A stretch of DNA of 64,000 nt, from positions 4,232,001 to 4,296,000 of the forward strand of contig NZ_LT907844.1 of the NCBI RefSeq assembly GCF_900215505.1, in the 5' to 3' direction. A model generated the notes under the pieces. It was not told the origin of the DNA. It searched no databases and saw nothing but the letters and a program-made list of their open reading frames with translations. The stretch is from Cohaesibacter sp. ES.047 (GTDB lineage: Bacteria; Pseudomonadota; Alphaproteobacteria; Rhizobiales; Cohaesibacteraceae). Positions 42,776-52,504 of this stretch are shown piece after piece (position 1 is the stretch's first letter; the number at the start of each line of letters is the position of its first letter). Both the position numbers and the translations under genes were made by a program.

Positions 42776-44146
42776 TCAAACAACGCCAAGGCTTTTGAGC
42801 TTGCGGTGCAGTGCGGACCGCTCCATTCCGACGAATTCTGCGGTGCGTGACACATTACCACCAAACCGGGCAATCTGAGCCTTCAGATACTCCCGCTCAA
42901 ACACCTCACGCGCTTTCTTGAGAGGCAAAGACATGATCTGCTCGCTGGCTTCCCCACTGCCCGGAACACTTGGGGCGGTTTCCCCAACTTCGCTGGGCAA
43001 AAGATCTGCCGTGATGATCGCGTCTTCATCCCCTTTGGTCAGGATCAGGAGGCGCTCGATATTGTTTTTCAGCTGGCGAATGTTTCCCGGCCAGTTATGC
43101 GCCTGCAATATGGCCATCGCGTCTTCACCGATTTTGCGGGATGGAAGCCCGGCGGTACTAGACAGAAGCTCCATGAAATGCAGCACCAGCTCAGGGATAT
43201 CCTCACGCCGGTCAGCAAGCGGCGGAACAGCGAGGGGCACGACATTGAGGCGGTGGAAAAGGTCTTCCCGGAACCCGCCAACCTCGACCAGGCTATCCAT
43301 ATTGCGCGAGGTGGATGAAATGAAACGAACATCCACTTGCACAGGTTTCTGCCCGCCGACACGCACGAACTTGTTGCTGGTCAGCACACGGGTCAGTTTG
43401 CTCTGCGTTTCCATCGGCAGATCGGAAATTTCTTCCAGATAGAGCGTCCCTCCGTGAGCTTCTTCCAGCGCCCCGATCTTGCGGGGTGTGGTGCCATCGG
43501 CCTCGGTGCCGAACAGTCCGATTTCCAGATCCGTCTCGGTGAACTGGATGGCCGAAAAGGACACAAAAGGCGAAGACGAACGATGGGACTCCAGATGGAT
43601 GCAGCGCGCGACCAGCTCTTTGCCACAACCAGAAGGGCCGGATATCAGCACGCGACTGTTGGTTTGAGAGATCCTCTGGACCAGTTGGCGCAGATTGTTC
43701 ATGGCGCTGGAGGAGCCGATCAGCCGGTTGGTCTCACCGCTGCGCGATTGCAGATCCTTCACCTGCCGCTTAAGCGTTGAGGCCTCGAGCGCCCGCTCCG
43801 CGACGAGAATAAGCCGGTCGGCCTTGAAAGGTTTTTCAATGAAGTCATAGGCCCCGCGCTTGATGGCCGCCACCGCCGTTTCGACGCCACCATGGCCCGA
43901 GATCATCACCACCGGCAATTCCGGATGCTTCTGCTTGATCACTGCGAGCAACGCAAGCCCGTCAAGGCGGGATCCCTGAAGCCATATATCCAGAAAAATC
44001 AGGGACGGCCGTCGTTGTTCGATCAGCTCGAGCGCTTCATCGCTATGGGACGCCATGCGCGTATCATAGCCCTCATCCTCTAGAAGACCGGCGACGAGTT
44101 CGCGAATATCGACTTCATCATCAACTACAAGAATATCCGCTGACAT
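42776..44146 (-). CDS. ntrX: Nitrogen assimilation/redox response regulator NtrX
   Basis: A 456-residue NtrC-family response regulator. The receiver domain is residues 1-120 (VVDDEVDIRELV, phosphoacceptor D in FLDIWLQ). An AAA+ domain follows (Walker A GPSGCGKEL), with a C-terminal Fis-type HTH (FGGNVSRTAEFVGMERSALHRKLKSL). The sigma-54 contact loop GAFTGA is missing; the position reads GTTPRKIGAL, as is usual for alphaproteobacterial NtrX, which acts without sigma-54. ATG 44146 has GGAGG nine bases upstream; a GTG at 44152 overlapping the ntrY stop is the alternative. It pairs with NtrY. Confidence 0.93.
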   Translation of the reverse strand: MSADILVVDDEVDIRELVAGLLEDEGYDTRMASHSDEALELIEQRRPSLIFLDIWLQGSRLDGLALLAVIKQKHPELPVVMISGHGGVETAVAAIKRGAYDFIEKPFKADRLILVAERALEASTLKRQVKDLQSRSGETNRLIGSSSAMNNLRQLVQRISQTNSRVLISGPSGCGKELVARCIHLESHRSSSPFVSFSAIQFTETDLEIGLFGTEADGTTPRKIGALEEAHGGTLYLEEISDLPMETQSKLTRVLTSNKFVRVGGQKPVQVDVRFISSTSRNMDSLVEVGGFREDLFHRLNVVPLAVPPLADRREDIPELVLHFMELLSSTAGLPSRKIGEDAMAILQAHNWPGNIRQLKNNIERLLILTKGDEDAIITADLLPSEVGETAPSVPGSGEASEQIMSLPLKKAREVFEREYLKAQIARFGGNVSRTAEFVGMERSALHRKLKSLGVV

Positions 44147-44148
44147 GT

Positions 44149-46509
44149 TCACTCTCCTCCTGCCTGTCGCAGATTATCCAGCGACAGCCCTGAATTATGG
44201 TGTCCTTCTGCGGTGCCATCGGCACCATCCATAGACGCTACAGCATCCTTGAGAAGCCGCATCTCGATGCAGGCCCCATGCTCAAAATCGGAAACTTCCG
44301 CGGCATCCCGCAACTGGATCGAACCGCCATGCTCATTCAAAATCTTGCGCACGATGGCGAGTCCTAGACCCGTGCCCTTTTCTCTCGTCGTCATGTAAGG
44401 CTCCAGCAAGCGCTGACGATTGTTGACGGGAAACCCGATGCCATTGTCAATCACCCGGACGCAATAGGTGTCGTCCTCGACCGTGGCAACGACGAGAACT
44501 TTTCCTGCTTCTTCGTCTCGGTCCTCTCCACCATCGCGGCCACTGATCGCTTCGGTTGCATTTTTCACGATATTGGACATCGCCTGAGACAGAAGACGGT
44601 GATCAAAGGATCCGGGCATTTCTTCCGGCAGATCCGTTTCGAACGTGATGTCGTGATTGGCGACTTCAATCAGAAACACGGATTGCTTGACGACTTCCGA
44701 CAGGTCTCCCGGCTCAAACACCGGTTTGGGCATGCGGGCAAACGAGGAAAACTCATCGACCATGCGTCCGATGTCACCGACCTGACGGACGATCGTGTTG
44801 ACGCACTGGTCAAACACCTTGCGGTCATCATCGGCGACCTTTTTGCCATACCGACGGCGCAACCGTTCCGCTGACAACTGGATGGGAGTGAGCGGATTCT
44901 TGATCTCATGAGCAATCCGCCGCGCAACATCCGCCCACGCGGCCGAACGCTGGGCCGAAACCAGATCGGTGACATCATCAAGCGTAACCACATGGGAATG
45001 CAGGTCATCATCTCCACTTTCAGAGGTGATACGCGCCCGCAACGCCAGTTCCAAACCGCTCCGGACAACAGAAATCTGTTCTTCCAGATGCTGGGACCCG
45101 TCGGCATAGATCGCATTTTCGAAAAGATCCGCAATCTCGGGCAGCACCGATGTCAGTTTCTTGCCCAGCAACTCGCGCTCGCGCATGTTCAGGAGCTTCT
45201 GAACCGAGGGATTTGCGAGAGTGATCTGCCCCAACTCGTCAATGCCCAGAACACCGGCGCTGACACCCTCCAGCATCGCCTCGGTGAAGCGCCGCCGGGC
45301 GTCCATGGTGTCGCGAGCAAGGATGAGTTCATCCCGCTGAGAGCGCAGCTCGGTTGTCATGGTGTTGAAGGTCTGGTTGAGGCTCGAAAAATCCGATGAT
45401 CCGATCTCGTTGGGCAGCCGCACAAACAGATCACCGTGACGGACCCGCTCCGCTGCGCTGATCAGACGCCGGATCGGAGCAACCAGCGTATTGGCAAAGC
45501 CGATGGCAAACCAGGTCGTCGAGAGAAGCACGATCAGCCCCGCACCGATATACAGCATGGCGAAGGCTGCCAGAATGTTTGATCGGCTGTCAAAAAAGGC
45601 CTGATATTCCTGCGCATTCTCCGATGTCATGCGCAGGAAGTTCGACACGACCGGATCGATGACCCGCACCACGAAAAGATAGGCATCGCTGAATTCGTCA
45701 AGACGCAAGATTCCGGCGACAAGGTTGGAATCCCCAAGCGCGATCAACTCTGGCTCGCTACGGGCTCGTTCGAGCAATTCGGGGGTCGGCATTCTGGGCA
45801 AGGGCTGATCAAGTCGGCTCGGACTCGCCATCATCTCCTTGCCATCTCCGCTGACGATGAATGCCGCAGGAATGCCGCGAATGCGCGCCTGACGGGCGAA
45901 GATGGCCCGGAACCGGTCTTCGGCCAACAAAAAATAGGGCTCGGAGTCGTTCAACGCCCGTCCCATCCCGAGCAGTTCGTTGCGCAGAACGCGGGCATGT
46001 TCCTTGGTGTAAGCGGTTGCGACCGTCTGCGAGCTGTTGATGATCGCCATGGTGCGCGATGAAAACCAGCGATCAAGACCGCGATCAAGGGTGATAGACG
46101 CGAAAATGGCCACCAGCACAGTCGGCACGGTCGCAACAAGGGCGAACAACCCCATGACCCGAATATGCAGGCGCGCGCCGGCCTTGCCTTTGTGGCGGGC
46201 CAGAATGATGGAACTCGCTTCCCAAGAAATCAGAAACGCCAAGCCGACCAGAATGATGCCGTTGACGATCATTGCGATGCGAATGACATCATCGGTCGGT
46301 TCGATTGAGGTAAGACCGAGCAGAACCACAAATGTGGTAACGCCGGAGACAACCGCCAGAATGACGACAGCAAGACCAACCAGCCGCACCTTGCGCTGCA
46401 TGTCCGGCATCTCGCCCACCATCGACAATCCTTCAGCGAGCAAACCCGTACGTCTGCCGCTCCGGTCACTTTGGCCGGGCTCTAAATCCTTTTCGGAACG
46501 ATCATTCAC
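44149..46509 (-). CDS. ntrY: Sensor histidine kinase NtrY
   Basis: A membrane sensor kinase of about 786 residues. Four hydrophobic helices lie in the first 350 residues, enclosing a periplasmic sensor part. Then come HAMP (ANTLVAPIRRLISAAERV), PAS, HisKA with phosphoacceptor in HEIKNPLTPIQLSAERL, and HATPase with NIVKNATEAI, NGIGF and GTGLGLAIV. It phosphorylates NtrX and is linked to nitrogen metabolism, redox response and envelope functions in alphaproteobacteria. The GTG at 46509 has GAGG upstream; the frame also allows a TTG at 46542 or an ATG at 46422. Confidence 0.92.
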   Translation of the reverse strand: MNDRSEKDLEPGQSDRSGRRTGLLAEGLSMVGEMPDMQRKVRLVGLAVVILAVVSGVTTFVVLLGLTSIEPTDDVIRIAMIVNGIILVGLAFLISWEASSIILARHKGKAGARLHIRVMGLFALVATVPTVLVAIFASITLDRGLDRWFSSRTMAIINSSQTVATAYTKEHARVLRNELLGMGRALNDSEPYFLLAEDRFRAIFARQARIRGIPAAFIVSGDGKEMMASPSRLDQPLPRMPTPELLERARSEPELIALGDSNLVAGILRLDEFSDAYLFVVRVIDPVVSNFLRMTSENAQEYQAFFDSRSNILAAFAMLYIGAGLIVLLSTTWFAIGFANTLVAPIRRLISAAERVRHGDLFVRLPNEIGSSDFSSLNQTFNTMTTELRSQRDELILARDTMDARRRFTEAMLEGVSAGVLGIDELGQITLANPSVQKLLNMRERELLGKKLTSVLPEIADLFENAIYADGSQHLEEQISVVRSGLELALRARITSESGDDDLHSHVVTLDDVTDLVSAQRSAAWADVARRIAHEIKNPLTPIQLSAERLRRRYGKKVADDDRKVFDQCVNTIVRQVGDIGRMVDEFSSFARMPKPVFEPGDLSEVVKQSVFLIEVANHDITFETDLPEEMPGSFDHRLLSQAMSNIVKNATEAISGRDGGEDRDEEAGKVLVVATVEDDTYCVRVIDNGIGFPVNNRQRLLEPYMTTREKGTGLGLAIVRKILNEHGGSIQLRDAAEVSDFEHGACIEMRLLKDAVASMDGADGTAEGHHNSGLSLDNLRQAGGE

Positions 46510-46678
46510 GCGCAACACATCCTCTGCAAAGGGCCTGATCAAACGATTGAAGCAGGCCCCTCTATTGAACTGAAATGTTGCTTAAATGTGACAGCTATCG
46601 CAATGACTGTCCATGCCCCACAGTTTGTTGTGTTAAATTAGCCACATCAAACCGGGAAAAATCGCCAAAGTCTGCCGG

Positions 46679-48112
46679 TCAGGCACCCCGCACCACCTGA
46701 ATATCCAGATCCTTTATCTTCTTACGCAGGGTATTGCGGTTGAGTCCCAACAACTCCGCGGTCTTGATCTGGTTGCCCTTGGTCGCGGCAAGCGACGTGC
46801 AAATCAGGGGATATTCGATTTCACGCAGCAGTCTGTGATAGAGACCGGGGGGCGGCAAGCTGTCGCCGAATTCCTTGAACAATTGCTCCAGATAGGATTC
46901 CATAGCAGCAGCCAGATTCTGGACCTTCTGCTCTGGCTGAACATCCGTGGTCAGACTGATCTGATTGAGCTCATTTTCGATCTGCGCTGCCGTGATTGTT
47001 TCTTGTGGGTAAAGCGCAGCAAGACGACGCACCAGATTCTCAAGCTCGCGGACGTTGCCCGGCCAGCGATAGCGCAGCATGACATCAAGCGCATCTGGCT
47101 GGATGGTCTTGACCGGCAAGCCCTCGCGTTCGCCGACAGCGAAGAAGTGCCGCATCAGATCCTTGATATCCTCGGACCGCTCGCGCAAAGGCGGCAAACG
47201 CATCGGAACCACGTTGAGCCGGAAAAACAAATCCTCTCGGAACAGGCCCTGATGAATGAGGGACTGAAGATCCTTGTTGGTTGCGGCGATAATGCGCACA
47301 TTCGTCTTGATCGGCGTGCGTCCGCCGACAGTGGTATATTCTCCCTGCTGCAGGACGCGAAGCAGACGGGTCTGCGCTTCCATCGGCATATCGCCGATCT
47401 CATCGAGGAACAAAGTCCCCCCTTCAGCCATTTCGAACTTGCCCGCCGAGCGACCAAGCGCCCCGGTGAAAGAGCCTTTCTCGTGGCCAAACAACTCCGA
47501 CTCAATAAGGTCCTTGGGGATCGCCGCCATGTTGATGGCCACAAATGGTCCCTTGCGGCGTTTGCCATAATCATGCAAGGCCCGGGCAACCAGCTCCTTG
47601 CCCGTTCCGCTCTCGCCGGTGACCATAACCGTGAGATCATTTTGCATCAGGCGCGCCAGCATCCGGTAGATGTCCTGCATCGCAGCAGAGCGACCAATCA
47701 ACGGAATATCCATGCCGTCGTCTTCGGTCGTCTTAAGGCTCGGGCGTGGCTCGGACAGCGCTCGTCCGGCAATGTTGATCAGTTCCTTGAGGTCGAACGG
47801 CTTGGGCAGATATTCATAAGCACCGCGCTCGGACGCCTTGATCGCCGTCATGAACGTGTTTTGCGCACTCATCACAATGACTGGCAAATTGGGTCTGGTT
47901 TTCTTGATCCTTGGCAGAACATCAAAAATATTCTCATCCGGCATCACGACATCGGTGATCACAAGATCGCCTTCCCCTTGTGAGATCCAGCTCCACAAGG
48001 TCGTCGCGTTGGATGTCAACCGAACCGTATATCCGGCGCGGGACAGCGCCTGATTGAGCACGGTGCGGATGGCAGTATCATCATCAGCCAGCAGGATTGT
48101 CCCTTTGGTCAT
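46679..48112 (-). CDS. ntrC: Nitrogen regulation response regulator NtrC
   Basis: A 477-residue sigma-54 activator. The receiver is residues 1-120 ([12 protein letters not shown], phosphoacceptor in VITDVVMPD). The AAA+ domain has Walker [14 protein letters not shown], an intact sigma-54 loop GSFTGA (inside [13 protein letters not shown]) and Walker [13 protein letters not shown]. The C-terminal Fis HTH is [23 protein letters not shown]. It activates glutamine synthetase, transport and other nitrogen genes when phosphorylated by NtrB. It follows ntrB by 14 bases. Confidence 0.96.
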   Translation of the reverse strand: MTKGTILLADDDTAIRTVLNQALSRAGYTVRLTSNATTLWSWISQGEGDLVITDVVMPDENIFDVLPRIKKTRPNLPVIVMSAQNTFMTAIKASERGAYEYLPKPFDLKELINIAGRALSEPRPSLKTTEDDGMDIPLIGRSAAMQDIYRMLARLMQNDLTVMVTGESGTGKELVARALHDYGKRRKGPFVAINMAAIPKDLIESELFGHEKGSFTGALGRSAGKFEMAEGGTLFLDEIGDMPMEAQTRLLRVLQQGEYTTVGGRTPIKTNVRIIAATNKDLQSLIHQGLFREDLFFRLNVVPMRLPPLRERSEDIKDLMRHFFAVGEREGLPVKTIQPDALDVMLRYRWPGNVRELENLVRRLAALYPQETITAAQIENELNQISLTTDVQPEQKVQNLAAAMESYLEQLFKEFGDSLPPPGLYHRLLREIEYPLICTSLAATKGNQIKTAELLGLNRNTLRKKIKDLDIQVVRGA

Positions 48113-48126
48113 GGTACAATCTCCTA

Positions 48127-49233
48127 TTATAGTTCCATGTCGCTGGGTGGCAGCATGACGCGGAAAATGGTTTGACGGCCAGTTCCGTCATACTCAATCA
48201 CACCTCCATGATCGCCAATCAGCTTGGCAACCAGAGCCAGTCCCAGACCGGATCCGTTCGTCTTGGAGGTGACAAAGGGGTCGAACAGACAATCTTCGAT
48301 TTCCTTGGGAATGCCCGGCCCGTTGTCCTTGACGCAAATTTCAAGCGGCAGGGATGTTTTCTCGGTCGATCCTGGCACCTGAATGCGGATGCCGGGACGA
48401 AATGCAGTGCTCAGAACAATCTCAGGTCCGGGTACTTCCAACACGGCTTCTGCAGCGTTCTTGACCAGATTAAGGAAAACCTGAACCAGTTGATCCTGAT
48501 TGGCATGCACGAAAGGCAGGGACGGATCATATTGTTCCCCGAAGTGGATGCGGTCGCCGAATTCAGCCTGTGCCAGCTTCTTGACCCGATCAAGCACCAC
48601 ATGAATATTGACGGCCTCTCGCTCAACGGGGCGTTGGTCGGAAAAGACCTCCATACGGTCGATCAATCGGACGATCCGGTCTGTCTCGTCAGTGATCAGC
48701 CTCGTCAATGCGCGGTCATCGTCGGACACCGAGCTCTCGAGCAGCTGGGCAGCACCGCGAATGCCCGAAAGCGGGTTCTTGACTTCGTGGCCGAGCATGG
48801 AGGCAAGGCCCGTAACGGAGCGAGCCGAATCCCGATGGGTCAACTGCCGATCCATCTTGTCTGCAATCGTGCGCTCCTGCAGCATCAGGGTAACAGCGCC
48901 CGTGCGATCCTGTACCGGTGCGGCATAGACATCCACCACCTTGTCTATTCCGATGCGCGGATTGGAAATATCGACCCGATATTCATTCACCGGCGCAAGT
49001 CGCTCTCTGGCCTGATCCACCAGAGCCAGAACGGGGCTACCAAAGGGAAGAAGCGTTGTCAGCTTTTGCTTGGCAAGAACCGCCGCGCTTGTCTGAAAGA
49101 AAAACTCCGCCATATCGTTGGCCGCAACCACATAGCCGTCCCGATCAATCATGACGATCGGGTGCGGTAAGGCACTGAGCATCAGTTGATAGGGAACGTC
49201 CTTGGGATTGCTGCGTCTTGGCTTGTCATTCAT
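48127..49233 (-). CDS. ntrB: Nitrogen regulation sensor kinase NtrB
   Basis: A 368-residue cytosolic histidine kinase without membrane segments. PAS domain at residues 15-125 ([24 protein letters not shown]), phosphoacceptor histidine in [19 protein letters not shown] (about residue 150), and the HATPase boxes [18 protein letters not shown] and GSGLGLALV. In enteric homologues PII controls its kinase/phosphatase balance. The start overlaps the dusB stop by four bases, giving the classic nifR3-ntrB-ntrC operon. Confidence 0.96.
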   Translation of the reverse strand: MNDKPRRSNPKDVPYQLMLSALPHPIVMIDRDGYVVAANDMAEFFFQTSAAVLAKQKLTTLLPFGSPVLALVDQARERLAPVNEYRVDISNPRIGIDKVVDVYAAPVQDRTGAVTLMLQERTIADKMDRQLTHRDSARSVTGLASMLGHEVKNPLSGIRGAAQLLESSVSDDDRALTRLITDETDRIVRLIDRMEVFSDQRPVEREAVNIHVVLDRVKKLAQAEFGDRIHFGEQYDPSLPFVHANQDQLVQVFLNLVKNAAEAVLEVPGPEIVLSTAFRPGIRIQVPGSTEKTSLPLEICVKDNGPGIPKEIEDCLFDPFVTSKTNGSGLGLALVAKLIGDHGGVIEYDGTGRQTIFRVMLPPSDMEL

Positions 49234-50267
49234 GCTACCTGCCTCGCCGCAGCCAAATCGAAAAAGTCGCGCAGCCCCGCGCGAACGCGTTCCGGTTCAT
49301 TTGCGGTCAAAATTGTCTTTTTCAGATCGGCCAGTTCGGAGGAATAATAGCCGGTCCGTTCAATTTGATAATCCATATACCACCCCAGATGTTTGCGGGC
49401 GCAACGCACGCCCACCACGTCCGGATAATAGTCAATCATTCGGTCATAATGCTCGAGCACGAGAGGGAGCAAAGTCTCTCCTTCGGGCTCGTCAAGCTTT
49501 TCCCCGGTCGCCAGATAGTGCGCCACATGACCCGGCAGCCAGGGGCGCCCGTAGGCACCGCGCCCCACCATCAGCCCATCGGCACCCGACTGGCCGAGAA
49601 TTTCCATGCTGTCCGCTTCACTCATTACATCGCCATTGGCAATGACCGGAATGGACACGGCCTCTTTTACGGCGTGGATCGCAGTCCAGTCAGCCGTTCC
49701 CTTATAGAACTGGTTGCGGGTGCGTCCATGGATGGTGACCAGCGCAACACCGCTCTCTTCAGCTCTGCGCGACAACTCCGCCGCATTGTGGGATGCATCG
49801 TCCCAACCCAGTCGCATCTTAACGGTGACAGGCACCGACACCGCGCCGACAACCGCATCGATCAATCTCAGCGCCTGATCCAGATCCCGCATCAACGCCG
49901 ACCCCGAATAACCTGAAATGACCTTCTTGGCCGGACACCCCATATTGATATCAATGATCGAGGCCCCGGCGCCTTCACTCAGGCGTGCTGCCTCGCCCAT
50001 CCAGTCCGCTCTGTTACCGGCCAATTGAACAGCATGGACCTCAAGCCCCTGCCCTTCTGCCCGAAGGCGCATTTCTTCCTTGCCAACAGCAAAGGCTTTG
50101 CTGGCAACCATTTCGGAAACCACAAGCCCGGCTCCGAATCGACGCGCAAGGGTCCGAAACGGCACATCCGTGATACCGGACATGGGTGCAAGAAAGACGC
50201 CGTTTGGAACGACGACGGGTCCGATAGCAAGGCTGGAGGCGGCCTTATGTAGGGAGCTGGACTTCAT
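49230..50267 (-). CDS. dusB: tRNA-dihydrouridine synthase (DusB/NifR3)
   Basis: A 345-residue FMN-dependent TIM-barrel enzyme that reduces uridines in the tRNA D-loop. Signatures: [13 protein letters not shown] near the N-terminus, the catalytic cysteine in [47 protein letters not shown] and [10 protein letters not shown]. Length and position upstream of ntrB match NifR3. The start is not certain: ATG 50267 lacks a clear Shine-Dalgarno and a TTG at 50297 is in frame. Confidence 0.94.
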   Translation of the reverse strand: MKSSSLHKAASSLAIGPVVVPNGVFLAPMSGITDVPFRTLARRFGAGLVVSEMVASKAFAVGKEEMRLRAEGQGLEVHAVQLAGNRADWMGEAARLSEGAGASIIDINMGCPAKKVISGYSGSALMRDLDQALRLIDAVVGAVSVPVTVKMRLGWDDASHNAAELSRRAEESGVALVTIHGRTRNQFYKGTADWTAIHAVKEAVSIPVIANGDVMSEADSMEILGQSGADGLMVGRGAYGRPWLPGHVAHYLATGEKLDEPEGETLLPLVLEHYDRMIDYYPDVVGVRCARKHLGWYMDYQIERTGYYSSELADLKKTILTANEPERVRAGLRDFFDLAAARQVA

Positions 50268-50554
50268 AAGGAGGTCATCTTTCAAGGCATTCTTCAAAAA
50301 CAGTATAGAGATGCCTAATAAATGTGCAAGGGAATTTAGTGTCTACAATTTGGTCATTAACACCCTTTGTGCACGCATGCGATCTCACATGGGCAAAAGC
50401 GGCTCAGATTGCTTTGGCAAAAAACAGGAATTTTCAATTGGTCAATTCCCAAACAGACCGCCCCCTGCTAAAGCAATGAGCATGGTGGTAATCCAGAATG
50501 ATCTGCCAAACGCAAATGGATCCGCCCTTAAAGCAAAAGCACAAACGCACAAGG

Positions 50555-51802
50555 ATGGCAACGAACATCATGACATGCGCCGCAATCATCGTGGCTGCCG
50601 GAGTTGGCAACCGCGCCAAGCGAAGCAGCGACACTGTTGCCAAACAATATGTCCGAATTGCCGGAAAACCGGTCCTTTGCCACACGCTGATACCCTTCCT
50701 GGAATCAGAGGATATCGATTTCGTCAAAGTGGTCATCGCCGAGGGGGACAGGTCGCTTTATGATTGTGCCATCGAGCCGCTGCTGTCCGATTATCCGGAA
50801 AGCCTTCTGAAAGCCAAACTCCTGCCGCCAGTCATAGGCGGGGACACGCGACAATCATCCGTCCTGAACGGCCTTGATGGTCTTGCCGATCACAAGCTGG
50901 ACAACGTTCTTATCCACGATGCCGCCCGCCCCTTTGTCACCAGACAAATTCTGAGACGCTGCCGCAGTGCCCTGCAACAGCACAAGGCCTGCCTCGTCGC
51001 CACCCCGGTCACCGATACTATCAAGCGCGTATCGCAAGACGGCGTGATCGAGGCAACAATCGACCGCTCGACACTCTGGGCAGCCCAAACACCACAAGGC
51101 TTTCATTTCGACTTTATCCTTGAAGCCCATAGGCGCGCCGCCCAATCCGTCACCGCCGCATTCACCGATGACGCAGCCGTGGCCGAATGGGCGGGTCAGC
51201 CCGTTCGCATTGTAGAAGGCAGCCCCAGCAACACCAAACTGACAAACCGGGAAGATCTAGACATGGCAGAACAGGCCCTTAGCGGCATCAAGCCCGCCAC
51301 CCAACCTCTGACCGACGCAAGAATGGGCACGGGATACGATGTTCACGCCTTCGAGCCGGGCGACGGCGTGATCATCGGTGGTATATCCATCCCCCATGAC
51401 CAAAAGCTCAAGGGGCATTCGGATGCCGATGTCGGCCTGCATGCCATCACCGATGCGTTGCTGGGCGCCATAGCAGATGGCGATATCGGGACCCATTTCC
51501 CGCCCTCCGACCCCAAATGGAAGGGCGCATCCTCGGATCTTTTCCTCAAGGACGCAATGCGGCGCGTTGCGGATCGAAACGGAAAGGTCTCCAACATCGA
51601 CCTGACGATCATTTGCGAAGCACCCAAGATCGGACCGCATCGCCCTGCCATCCGCGCCCGCATTGCTCAGATTTGCGATCTTGACCTTGAGCGTATCAGC
51701 GTCAAGGCGACAACGAGCGAGCGGTTGGGCTTCACGGGCCGCAAAGAAGGAATTGCGGCCTTGGCAAGCGTCTGTGTCCGATTGCCCGAACCGCAAGACT
51801 AG
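50555..51802 (+). CDS. ispDF: Bifunctional IspD/IspF enzyme of the MEP isoprenoid pathway
   Basis: A fused enzyme of about 415 residues. The N-terminal half is IspD (CDP-ME synthase): AAIIVAAGVGNRAKR nucleotide loop, IHDAARPFVT and AAQTPQGFHFD. The C-terminal half is IspF (MEcPP synthase), beginning at GTGYDVHAFEPGD with metal ligands in GYDVH and KGHSDADVGLHAITDALLGAI, then ATTSERLGFTGRKEGIAA. The fusion is common in alphaproteobacteria. The start could be ATG 50555, ATG 50570 or the more distant ATG 50498; none has a clearly superior ribosome binding site. It is divergent from dusB. Confidence 0.95.
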   Translation: MATNIMTCAAIIVAAGVGNRAKRSSDTVAKQYVRIAGKPVLCHTLIPFLESEDIDFVKVVIAEGDRSLYDCAIEPLLSDYPESLLKAKLLPPVIGGDTRQSSVLNGLDGLADHKLDNVLIHDAARPFVTRQILRRCRSALQQHKACLVATPVTDTIKRVSQDGVIEATIDRSTLWAAQTPQGFHFDFILEAHRRAAQSVTAAFTDDAAVAEWAGQPVRIVEGSPSNTKLTNREDLDMAEQALSGIKPATQPLTDARMGTGYDVHAFEPGDGVIIGGISIPHDQKLKGHSDADVGLHAITDALLGAIADGDIGTHFPPSDPKWKGASSDLFLKDAMRRVADRNGKVSNIDLTIICEAPKIGPHRPAIRARIAQICDLDLERISVKATTSERLGFTGRKEGIAALASVCVRLPEPQD

Positions 51803-51890
51803 AGTATCACTGGTATAGACCTGTTGCGTGCAGCCGGACGAATGCGCAACTCACGCGGCCCTATGATCAAACAAGCGGCAAGGATTCGCC

Positions 51891-52409
51891 ATGTATGTTC
51901 CCTCCGATGCAATCGAACTGTCGAACGAGTTGCTCGATATCGCCAAAAAGAAGGGATACACGATCGCGGCAGCCGAATCCTGCACCGCCGGCCTGATTTC
52001 AGCCACCCTCACCGAAGTCCCCGGCTCTTCGCAATTCTTTGATCGAGGCTTCGTCACCTATTCCAATGAAGCCAAGATAGAGATGTTGGACGTGCCCAGC
52101 GAAATGATCGAGGATTGCGGTGCCGTGAGCGAAGAGGTTGCCCGCGCCATGGCAGAGGGCGCGATCCTTCATTCGCGCGCCGACTTTGCAGTGGCCGTGA
52201 CCGGTATCGCCGGTCCCGCAGGCGGCACAAAGGAAAAGCCGGTCGGGCTTGTCCATTTTGCCGTATCGTCGCGCCACTATCCCCAGGCCCACAATCACAA
52301 GATCTTCGCCACCATGGAGCGCGAAGACGTCAGGGCGGCAACGGTTGAGCACGCTCTGATCATGCTGATCGAAGCAATGACGCAGAAACCTTACGTAGCG
52401 ATTGAATAA
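51891..52409 (+). CDS. Nicotinamide-nucleotide amidase (CinA C-terminal domain, PncC-like)
   Basis: A 172-residue protein consisting only of the CinA C-terminal domain. TIAAAESCTAGLISATLTEVPGSS carries the conserved serine/cysteine region, and VAVTGIAGPAGGTKEKPVGLVHFAV is the second signature. PncC deamidates nicotinamide mononucleotide for NAD recycling. The N-terminal MoaB-like domain of full-length CinA is absent, as in PncC of many proteobacteria. AAGGA precedes the ATG. A strong terminator follows, shared with the convergent nlpD-like gene. Confidence 0.9.
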   Translation: MYVPSDAIELSNELLDIAKKKGYTIAAAESCTAGLISATLTEVPGSSQFFDRGFVTYSNEAKIEMLDVPSEMIEDCGAVSEEVARAMAEGAILHSRADFAVAVTGIAGPAGGTKEKPVGLVHFAVSSRHYPQAHNHKIFATMEREDVRAATVEHALIMLIEAMTQKPYVAIE

Positions 52410-52448
52410 CCAGCGCAAACAATCATCAAAAAAAGCCCGTGAGGGCAT

Positions 52449-52480
52449 AAAAAAAGGGCTGCACAGGCAGCCCTTTTTTT
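52449..52480. terminator. Bidirectional rho-independent terminator
   Basis: A run of seven A, the stem GGGCTGC/GCAGCCC with loop ACAG, and a run of seven T. It lies between the convergent pncC-like and nlpD-like genes and can work in both directions. Confidence 0.9.
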
Positions 52481-52504
52481 GTGGTATCGCATGTCTTCAA
52501 GACA

